From contig CATEEE010000046.1 of assembly GCA_949499045.1 (NCBI GenBank), forward strand, positions 1-6,222: a DNA stretch of 6,222 nt, written 5' to 3'. Source of the DNA: Marinobacterium sp. xm-d-530 (GTDB lineage Bacteria > Pseudomonadota > Gammaproteobacteria > Pseudomonadales > Balneatricaceae). Both the position numbers and the translations under genes were made by a program. Positions 1 through 5,296 of this stretch are shown here, one piece after another. Positions within the stretch are counted from its first letter, which is position 1. The number at the start of each line of letters is the position of its first letter. The notes below the pieces were generated by a model, which did no database searches, was not told the DNA's origin, and saw only the letters and a program-made list of their open reading frames with translations.

Positions 1-788
1 GTGATGTTTAGCTTATTGGCAACGGACTCCATATCCGCTCCATTGCTTTCGGGTGTCTCGATCAGCTCTCTTACACGACGGGTAAATATGGGCACATACT
101 CTTGGCGAGTGAACCATTGAAGGGGTGCATTGCGCAGATGCTCTTTGAGCGTACCAAGATCTTGAATAATCGGTTCCTGCAGTACCTTTGCATCGAAGAT
201 CAGGCGGTTCTCTTCTGCGCCATAGCTCACAGGGCAGGGGAACATCAGTCGATATTCGGCTGCGTGCTCGGGTATTTCACCCTGCATCTCGACTTTGAAC
301 AGTGGAATACGTTTGCCGATCAACCAGCTCGGAAAGCGGTGCCAAAGAAGCAATAAAAAATCACGCAGAATGAATTCGCTATCAAGTTCAGGTTTGCTCT
401 GATGCATCGACAGCGTTGCTATCTCCCCATCCACTTTGATGCTCAAAGCAATCGAATCATTCACCAATCGATAGAAACGACACAGGTGACGATAGGCCTC
501 ATAGAGATCCGGTGCTCTGATCGCTTCGCGTGCATAAAGACTAAAGGTCCCATACTTTGCAGGACGTTGTGTACACCCCATGAACTCGTCATCCCCTTTT
601 TCCCAAGCGAGCCGTGCTAATGAGCCAAACTGTGCTGGGGTCAGTCTGAATTTGGGATTGGTCAGAAGTGTAGGGTTGAGTTCGACCTCGTTTAAAAGCT
701 CCCCTAGGTCGACACCCATTCGAGTTGCTGCCTTTAGTGTTGCTAAAGCAAAGTGGGTAGAGATGCTGTTGTTTTCGTAAAGTGCCAT
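1..788 (-). CDS. AraC-family transcriptional regulator with arabinose-binding-type N-terminal domain (3' end cut by window edge)
   Basis: The minus strand is open from an ATG at 788 to the window edge, giving 262 complete codons (MALYENNSISTHFALATLKA...) and no stop. An in-frame stop at 821-819, with no start codon between it and the ATG, fixes the start. Residues 10-210 match the arabinose-binding-like domain (PF12625) found in AraC regulators of the OruR/ArgR type: an N-terminal helix pair with LGELLNEVELNPTLL, a central FLLLLWHRFPSW segment, and the typical block FPCPVSYGAEENRLIFDAKV at 183-202. The last residues (MESVANKLNI, 253-262) look like the first helix of the AraC helix-turn-helix, so about 70-80 residues of DNA-binding domain lie outside the window; full members are about 330-345 aa. 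The ATG has no clear Shine-Dalgarno (upstream TCGGTCAAA). It is divergent from the acyl-CoA catabolic genes, so local control of that cluster is likely but inferred. The effector is unknown. Confidence 0.9.
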   Translation of the reverse strand, partial: MALYENNSISTHFALATLKAATRMGVDLGELLNEVELNPTLLTNPKFRLTPAQFGSLARLAWEKGDDEFMGCTQRPAKYGTFSLYAREAIRAPDLYEAYRHLCRFYRLVNDSIALSIKVDGEIATLSMHQSKPELDSEFILRDFLLLLWHRFPSWLIGKRIPLFKVEMQGEIPEHAAEYRLMFPCPVSYGAEENRLIFDAKVLQEPIIQDLGTLKEHLRNAPLQWFTRQEYVPIFTRRVRELIETPESNGADMESVANKLNI

Positions 789-819
789 TTTGACCGAAAA
801 AGAGATTTTGCCTAAGACT

Positions 820-900
820 TATGGATTAATTTTCCAATAATACTCAATTTATGTGTCCGAAAATATCAATAATTAGTCTTTTTAGGCCATTTAATCCATA
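820..900. repeat. Perfect 10-bp inverted repeat with widely spaced arms, candidate operator pair
   Basis: TATGGATTAA at 820-829 is the exact reverse complement of TTAATCCATA at 891-900; the arm centres are 71 bases apart. Just outside the left arm, GCCTAAGACT (810-819) has an imperfect inverted partner AGTCTTTTTAGGC (875-887), which carries three extra bases in the middle. One arm lies near each divergent gene, as expected for a regulator acting on both promoters, possibly by looping. Binding by the adjacent AraC-type protein is inference. Chance is less likely than for a random AT-rich match because the arm is 10 bases and perfect, but it is not excluded. Confidence 0.4.
835..873. repeat. 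CAATAAT direct repeat, 32 bp apart
   Basis: CAATAAT occurs at 835-841 and again at 867-873, a 32-base period of almost exactly three helical turns. AraC-family proteins often bind direct repeats on one face of the helix, though usually about 20-21 bases apart. In AT-rich DNA a 7-base repeat can arise by chance, so this is weak support for a regulator site. Confidence 0.2.
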
Positions 901-918
901 GGTGCCCCGTTGGATAAT
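890..918 (+). promoter_or_regulatory. Candidate promoter for the acyl-CoA catabolic cluster
   Basis: GATAAT at 913-918 differs from the -10 consensus at one base. At a 17-base spacing the -35 position is TTTAAT (890-895), a poor match. Start of transcription would be near 925, leaving a leader of under 20 bases. The weak -35 overlaps the right arm of the 10-base inverted repeat, the layout expected for a promoter that depends on an activator touching RNA polymerase. This is inferred from hexamer matching only. Confidence 0.3.
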
Positions 919-941
919 GTGTTCAATTAAGTGAGGTCTTT

Positions 942-1784
942 ATGATTCAGACAGTAGGCGTTATTGGAGCAGGTCAAATGGGGCAAGGAATTGCCCAGGT
1001 GCTTGCCTGCGCGTCGATAAATGTCTGTCTGGTTGATCTGGCACAGCAGGCGCTCGATAGTGCGCTGTTAACGACCTCAAGTAGCGTCGCTAAGCTACAA
1101 GAGAAAGGCAAACTAAACTCGGCTACCAATCCACTACCGTTCATTCAGACATCAACGGATATGCAACTGCTAGCTGACTGTGACCTGGTGATTGAGGCGG
1201 TGACCGAAGATGAGATGACCAAGCGCACAATCTTTGAGTCGCTCAATCAGATTTGTCGTCCAGATGCTATTTTGGCCAGTAATACTTCATCTATCTCGAT
1301 CGGTCGCCTTGCGGCGATTGTTGACCAGCCAGAGCGCATGATTGGTGTTCATTTCATGAATCCAGTCCCTTTGATGCCACTGATTGAAGTCATTGAAGCG
1401 AAGCAGACTTCGACTGAGTCAGTTGCCGCGGTTCAGCAGTTAGCCGAGCGCATCGAGAAAACGGCAGTTGTGGTTAAGGACCGCCCGGCGTTTGTCTTAA
1501 ACCGCATTTTGCTACCAACGATTAACGAAGCGATTCGAGTGGTAGAAGAGGGCACTGCATCGGCTGAACAGGTGGATCAGATCATGACTCTGGGGGCTGG
1601 CTTTCCAATGGGGCCATTAGCGCTCGCCGATATGATTGGGTTAGATACCTGTCTGAGCATATTGGATCTGATGTTTGTTGAATTAAAAGATTCGCGTTAT
1701 CTGCCGGCACCTCTATTACGTGAACAGGTGGTTGCTGGGCGCCTAGGAAAGAAATCCGGGGAAGGCTTTTATCAATACGCTTAA
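942..1784 (+). CDS. Short-form 3-hydroxyacyl-CoA (3-hydroxybutyryl-CoA) dehydrogenase
   Basis: This 280-aa protein oxidises (S)-3-hydroxyacyl-CoA to 3-ketoacyl-CoA with NAD+ in the cytoplasm; relatives are called Hbd or PaaH. The N-terminal Rossmann fold has GAGQMG at 9-14 and Asp32 at the end of the second strand, which fits NAD preference. Ser116 in NTSS, the catalytic His137 in GVHFMNP, Glu149 in LIEVI and Asn187 in VLNR keep the spacing known from human HADH (Ser137, His158, Glu170, Asn208). The C-terminal domain (about 181-280) carries GFPMGPLALADMIGLD and ends with the family GRLGKKSGEGFYQY. Length is normal and the hydratase domain of fused FadB proteins is absent. AAGTGAGG at 929-936, five bases before the ATG, supports the start. 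It is first in the plus-strand cluster. Chain-length preference cannot be read from sequence. Confidence 0.93.
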   Translation: MIQTVGVIGAGQMGQGIAQVLACASINVCLVDLAQQALDSALLTTSSSVAKLQEKGKLNSATNPLPFIQTSTDMQLLADCDLVIEAVTEDEMTKRTIFESLNQICRPDAILASNTSSISIGRLAAIVDQPERMIGVHFMNPVPLMPLIEVIEAKQTSTESVAAVQQLAERIEKTAVVVKDRPAFVLNRILLPTINEAIRVVEEGTASAEQVDQIMTLGAGFPMGPLALADMIGLDTCLSILDLMFVELKDSRYLPAPLLREQVVAGRLGKKSGEGFYQYA

Positions 1785-1875
1785 AGGGCGTGATGAATAG
1801 TCAAAACAGAGTTAAGCTCGAAGCTTATCGTTAACCAAGTCTCTACGAGACCTACTTAGCAAGGGACATAATAAA
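1785..1875 (+). other. Intergenic gap with two small hairpins
   Basis: The 91-base gap between the dehydrogenase and the ligase contains two short perfect stems: TAAGC-GCTTA with a 5-base loop at 1813-1827, and GTCTC-GAGAC with a 3-base loop at 1839-1851. Neither is followed by a T run, so they are not terminators. The gap ends with AAGGGA at 1861-1866, nine bases before the ligase ATG. A separate promoter for the ligase is possible but no convincing hexamer pair was seen. Confidence 0.4.
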
Positions 1876-3504
1876 ATGCATACTTCACCCTTTGAAACGA
1901 ATTTGGATCAATGCGCTGCGAACTACACGGCACTGTCACCGATCAGCTATCTTGAGCGCTCTGCGTTTGTTTACCCCAATAAAATCGCTACCGTTAATGG
2001 TGATGTGCGTCGTACTTGGAAAGAGACGCTAGGCCGTTGTCGTCAGCTTGCCAGTGCGTTGACTAAAGTGGGCGTTAAAAAGGGCGAAGCGGTATCAATC
2101 ATAGCCTCTAACCTTCCGGAGCATTTTGAAGCGCACTTTGGTGTGCCTATGACGGGCGCCATTCTGAACTCGATCAATACACGTTTGGATGCTTCTGCAG
2201 TTGCGTTCATATTGCAGCACGCTGAAGCGAAAGTGTTCCTCGTCGATAAAGAGTTTGGTGAGTTGGCGACAGCTGCGTTGGGTATGCTTGATGAGAAACC
2301 ATTGGTCATTGGCATTGATGATGCGAGCTACGACGAAGGGGTAATGATCGGTGAGATGGATTACGAAGCGTTCATTGCAACAGGCGATGCGGAATACAAA
2401 GGTGAGCCGGTAACCGATGAGTGGAACGCGATCACGCTTAACTACACATCAGGTACAACGGGTGACCCTAAAGGGGTTGTCTACCACCACCGTGGTGCCT
2501 ACCTAAATGCAGCCAGCAATGCACTCTCTTGGAGTATGGAGATGCACCCTGTCTACCTTTGGACGCTACCGATGTTCCACTGTAACGGCTGGTGTTTCCC
2601 ATGGACGATTGCCGCTCAAGCGGGTGTCAGTGTCAGCTTACGTCATGTGCGTGCCGATAAGATTTATGAGCTGATCAAAGCGGAGAAGGTGGGCTACTTC
2701 TGTGGTGCTCCTATCGTACTGAATTTATTGAACTCTGCTGATGAAAGCATGAAAGCGGGCATCAACCACAAGGTCAAAGTGATGACGGCAGGTGCAGCGC
2801 CACCGGCAGCTGTGATTGCCGGTATGGAAGCGATGGGCTTTGATGTCACTCACGTTTATGGCTTAACCGAAACCTACGGTCCATGTGCTATCTGTGCATG
2901 GAACGACGAATGGGATGATAAGTCAGCGGCTGAAAAGGCGATTTTGAAAGCACGTCAGGGCGTACGAGCGCCAATGCTTGAGGGCATGGTGGTCATGGAT
3001 CCAGAAACGATGGAGTTGGTGCCTAAAGATGGCGAGACCATGGGTGAGATCTTCATGCAGGGTAACCTGGTCATGAAGGGCTACCTGAAGAACCCAACCA
3101 CGACTGAGAAAGCCTTCAAAGGGGGCTGGTTCGCGTCAGGTGATTTGGCGGTGTGGCACGAAGATGGCTACGTTCAAATTAAAGACCGCTCTAAAGACAT
3201 CATTATCTCAGGCGGCGAAAACATCTCCAGTATCGAAGTAGAGGGTGTCCTATACGCTCATCCACACATTCAAGAGGCAGCCGTTGTTGCTAAGAACGAT
3301 GATAAGTGGGGTGAAACGCCTTGTGCCTTCGTCACACTTAAAGAGGGTGCGCCGGACGTTTCTGAAGCGGAAGTGATCGAGTTCTGCCGTGAACACATGG
3401 CGAAATTTAAATCACCGAAGAACGTGGTGTTTGGGCCACTGCCAAAAACGTCGACCGGTAAAATTCAAAAATTCATTCTGCGCGAACAAGCAAACGCGCT
3501 GTAA
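1876..3504 (+). CDS. AMP-forming fatty-acyl-CoA ligase (medium-chain / DmdB-like acyl-CoA synthetase)
   Basis: This 542-aa adenylate-forming enzyme activates a carboxylic acid with ATP and CoA to the acyl-CoA, AMP and pyrophosphate. All core motifs are present: P-loop YTSGTTGDPKG (190-200), YGLTETYGP (328-336), SGDLAVWHEDGY with Asp423 (421-432), the hinge region DRSKDIIISGGENIS (437-451), and PKTSTGKI (523-530), whose Lys529 is the expected catalytic lysine of the mobile C-terminal domain. The MFHCNGWCFPW block (234-243 region) is typical of the group holding medium-chain acyl-CoA synthetases (AlkK-like) and 3-methylmercaptopropionyl-CoA ligase DmdB. Length fits this group. There is no signal peptide or membrane segment, so it should be cytoplasmic. 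AAGGGA at 1861-1866 supports the ATG. It sits between the 3-hydroxyacyl-CoA dehydrogenase and etfBA, so it probably makes the CoA ester for the downstream acyl-CoA dehydrogenase. Exact substrate is not resolved. Confidence 0.9.
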   Translation: MHTSPFETNLDQCAANYTALSPISYLERSAFVYPNKIATVNGDVRRTWKETLGRCRQLASALTKVGVKKGEAVSIIASNLPEHFEAHFGVPMTGAILNSINTRLDASAVAFILQHAEAKVFLVDKEFGELATAALGMLDEKPLVIGIDDASYDEGVMIGEMDYEAFIATGDAEYKGEPVTDEWNAITLNYTSGTTGDPKGVVYHHRGAYLNAASNALSWSMEMHPVYLWTLPMFHCNGWCFPWTIAAQAGVSVSLRHVRADKIYELIKAEKVGYFCGAPIVLNLLNSADESMKAGINHKVKVMTAGAAPPAAVIAGMEAMGFDVTHVYGLTETYGPCAICAWNDEWDDKSAAEKAILKARQGVRAPMLEGMVVMDPETMELVPKDGETMGEIFMQGNLVMKGYLKNPTTTEKAFKGGWFASGDLAVWHEDGYVQIKDRSKDIIISGGENISSIEVEGVLYAHPHIQEAAVVAKNDDKWGETPCAFVTLKEGAPDVSEAEVIEFCREHMAKFKSPKNVVFGPLPKTSTGKIQKFILREQANAL

Positions 3505-3517
3505 CAATTAATGGTTA

Positions 3518-3533
3518 GGGTGCTTAGACACCC
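3518..3533 (+). other. Small hairpin before etfB
   Basis: GGGTG at 3518-3522 and CACCC at 3529-3533 form a perfect 5-bp stem with a 6-base loop in the 44-base ligase-etfB gap. There is no T run after it, so it is not a plausible terminator. It lies six bases upstream of the etfB ribosome binding site (AGGAG, 3539-3543). It may be an mRNA processing or stability element, or be meaningless. Confidence 0.35.
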
Positions 3534-3548
3534 AGTTTAGGAGTCAAA

Positions 3549-4298
3549 ATGAAAGCATTAGTCGCGGTAAAACGAGTCATCGACTACAACGTAAAGGTGC
3601 GCGTTAAAGCGGACAACACAGACGTCGATCTAGCGAACACAAAAATGTCGATCAACCCATTCTGTGAGATCGCCGTTGAAGAGGCCGTTCGCCTAAAAGA
3701 GGCCGGTGTCGTGTCAGAAATCGTTGTTGTCTCTATTGGTGATAAGTCTTGCCAAGAGCAGATGCGTTACGCAATGGCGCTAGGTGCCGATCGCGGTATT
3801 CAAGTGGAAGCCGAAGGTAAGGTTAACTCACTGGATGTTGCGCGTATTCTTGCGAAAGTGAACGAGTCTGAAAATGCTGACATTCTGCTTCTTGGTAAGC
3901 AGGCGATCGACTCTGACAATAACCAGACAGGCCAGATGCTTGCAGCGCTTCTAGACGTTCCTCAAGCAACCTTCGCATCAGAAGTGAAGATTGCTGATGG
4001 TAAAGCTCAGGTGACTCGTGAAGTGGACGGTGGTCTTGTGACTGTTGAGATGGATCTACCAGCCTTAGTAACGACCGACCTTCGTCTGAACGAGCCACGC
4101 TTTGCCGCACTGCCAAAAATCATGCAGGCAAAACGTAAACCACTTGAAGTGAAGACGGTTGCTGATTTGGGTGTCGAATTGACCAACAGCATTGAGCTTC
4201 TGTCCGTTGAAACCCCAGCTGAGCGCAGCGGTGGTATCAAGGTGGATTCAGTTGACGCGCTGATCGACAAATTACGCAACGAAGCTCAGGTTATTTAA
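3549..4298 (+). CDS. etfB: Electron transfer flavoprotein beta subunit
   Basis: This 249-aa protein is the small subunit of the soluble ETF heterodimer, which takes electrons from acyl-CoA dehydrogenases and delivers them to ETF:ubiquinone oxidoreductase. The start MKALVAVKRVIDYNVKVRVK, NPFCEIAVEEAVRLKE (36-51) and the RYAMALGADRGI block (73-84) are characteristic. DNNQTGQMLAALL (123-135) belongs to the AMP-binding region. REVDGGLVTVEMDLPALVTT (157-176), followed by LNEPR, matches the ETF-beta family signature. IMQAKRKPLEV (191-201) corresponds to the recognition loop that docks on partner dehydrogenases. Length is standard. AGGAG at 3539-3543, five bases from the ATG, supports the start. The stop overlaps the etfA ribosome binding site, so the two subunits are almost certainly co-translated from one mRNA. 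Confidence 0.97.
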   Translation: MKALVAVKRVIDYNVKVRVKADNTDVDLANTKMSINPFCEIAVEEAVRLKEAGVVSEIVVVSIGDKSCQEQMRYAMALGADRGIQVEAEGKVNSLDVARILAKVNESENADILLLGKQAIDSDNNQTGQMLAALLDVPQATFASEVKIADGKAQVTREVDGGLVTVEMDLPALVTTDLRLNEPRFAALPKIMQAKRKPLEVKTVADLGVELTNSIELLSVETPAERSGGIKVDSVDALIDKLRNEAQVI

Positions 4299-4302
4299 GG
4301 AG
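4297..4302 (+). promoter_or_regulatory. etfA ribosome binding site overlapping the etfB stop codon
   Basis: AAGGAG at 4297-4302 shares its first two bases with the etfB TAA (4296-4298) and lies eight bases before the etfA ATG at 4311. Ribosomes ending etfB stand on the etfA initiation site, which fits coupled, balanced synthesis of two subunits needed in 1:1 ratio. Confidence 0.8.
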
Positions 4303-4310
4303 TACTGACA

Positions 4311-5237
4311 ATGAAAACTTTGATTATTGCTGAACACGACGGTCAGAACCTTAAAGGCGCAACACTCTCTGCGGTGACTGCAGCGACAAAATTGGGCGGT
4401 GCTGTAGACGTTCTACTGGCTGGCGCGTCAGTAGCAGGTATTGCAACACAGGCCGCTGCGGTTTCGGGCGTTGATCGTGTCCTTACTGTTGAAGATGCAG
4501 CACTTGAGCATACTCTTGCTGAGTTTGTAGCGCCGGTCGCTCAACAGCTTGCGGGTGATTACACGCACGTTATCTTGGGTGCCAGCACCTTTGGTAAAGA
4601 CATTGCTCCACGTGTTGCAGCGCTGTGCGGTGTCAACCAGATCTCTGAAGTGATTGAAGTCGTTGATGCGGATACCTTTAAGCGTCCAATTTATGCTGGC
4701 AACGCTATTGCGACAGTTAAGAGCAACGACTCACTTAAAGTAATGACGGTTCGTGGTACTGCGTTTGCGGCGGCTGATACAGGCGGTTCAGCTGCTATTG
4801 AAGCGGCTTCGGCAACGGTTCCAGCGGCAAAAGTACGTTTTGTTGGTGCTGAAGTGAGCGAATCAGATCGCCCAGAGCTAGAGTCGGCTGGCATCGTCGT
4901 TTCAGGCGGTCGAGGTGTGGGATCTAAAGAGGACTTCGCGAAAGTATTTGAACTGGCTGATAAGCTGGGTGCAGCAGTCGGTGCATCACGTGCAGCGGTC
5001 GATAGCGGTTTTGTTCCTAACGATATGCAGGTTGGTCAAACCGGTAAGATGGTTGCTCCTAAACTCTACATCGCGGTTGGCATCTCCGGTGCAATTCAGC
5101 ATCTTGCAGGTATGAAAGACTCAGCAACGATTGTAGCGATTAACAAAGATGAAGAGGCGCCAATCTTCAACATTGCAGACTACGGTCTCGTTGGTGATCT
5201 TCACGATATCCTTCCAGAGCTCGTCTCTAAGGTATAA
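4311..5237 (+). CDS. etfA: Electron transfer flavoprotein alpha subunit
   Basis: This 308-aa protein is the FAD-carrying subunit of ETF. The N-terminal half (MKTLIIAEHDGQNLKGATLS, then VILGASTFGKDIAPRVAA at 87-104) is the ETF alpha/beta-type domain. The C-terminal FAD domain has SGGRGVGS (198-205), GASRAAVDSGF with Arg227 (224-234), VGQTGKMVAPKLYIAVGISG (241-260) and AIQHLAGMKDS, whose His264 lines up with the FAD-contacting histidine of human ETFA. The family signature INKDEEAPIFNIADYGLVGD runs from 277 to 296. Length and domain order are normal for the housekeeping-type (group I) ETF; no ferredoxin domain or other feature of bifurcating or Fix-type ETFs is seen. It follows etfB by 12 bases. 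A GC-rich hairpin follows the stop. Confidence 0.97.
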   Translation: MKTLIIAEHDGQNLKGATLSAVTAATKLGGAVDVLLAGASVAGIATQAAAVSGVDRVLTVEDAALEHTLAEFVAPVAQQLAGDYTHVILGASTFGKDIAPRVAALCGVNQISEVIEVVDADTFKRPIYAGNAIATVKSNDSLKVMTVRGTAFAAADTGGSAAIEAASATVPAAKVRFVGAEVSESDRPELESAGIVVSGGRGVGSKEDFAKVFELADKLGAAVGASRAAVDSGFVPNDMQVGQTGKMVAPKLYIAVGISGAIQHLAGMKDSATIVAINKDEEAPIFNIADYGLVGDLHDILPELVSKV

Positions 5238-5248
5238 CAAGCAATACT

Positions 5249-5276
5249 TGGGGCAGCCAGACTGCCCCATTCTATT
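5249..5276 (+). terminator. Weak rho-independent terminator or attenuator after etfA
   Basis: TGGGGCAG (5249-5256) pairs perfectly with CTGCCCCA (5262-5269) around a 5-base CCAGA loop, an 8-bp GC-rich stem. It is followed by TTCTATT, which is T-rich but broken, so termination should be incomplete. It sits 11 bases after the etfA stop and ends 20 bases before the next gene, which has the same orientation. A leaky terminator lowering downstream expression, or protection of the etfBA mRNA 3' end, is the most likely role. Confidence 0.6.
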
Positions 5277-5296
5277 CACTCCGGGGACTAACAATA

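Larger units (their letters stand above)
789..941. promoter_or_regulatory. Divergent intergenic control region
   Basis: This 153-base AT-rich gap separates the start codons of the AraC-type regulator (minus) and the 3-hydroxyacyl-CoA dehydrogenase (plus), so both promoters must lie here unless the genes are expressed from elsewhere. It contains inverted and direct repeats, listed separately. For the minus strand, a TATTAT -10-like hexamer (842-837) and a TTGATA -35-like hexamer (869-864) are present, but the 21-base spacer is too long for a standard sigma-70 promoter, so that promoter is not assigned. No match to FadR or PsrA fatty-acid operators was seen by eye. Confidence 0.65.

Noticed and set aside
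102..780. Three short plus-strand open frames (102-356, 402-620, 580-780)
   Set aside because: All lie antisense inside the minus-strand regulator frame, which is open for 262 codons and has clear domain motifs; their translations resemble nothing and are low-complexity reading shadows.
789..941. FadR- or PsrA-type fatty-acid operator
   Set aside because: No half-sites resembling the FadR consensus or the PsrA GAAAC/GTTTC palindrome could be found in the gap by eye.
3518..3533. Hairpin before etfB as a transcription terminator
   Set aside because: The stem is only 5 bp and no T run follows; it is kept only as a small hairpin.
2043..4894. Minus-strand open frames at 2043-2315, 3823-4116, 4007-4279 and 4691-4894
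   Set aside because: They are antisense to the strongly recognised ligase, etfB and etfA genes and show no family motifs or ribosome binding sites.
4915..5115. Plus-strand open frame within etfA
   Set aside because: It is a different frame inside the conserved FAD-binding half of etfA, whose own frame carries all family motifs.
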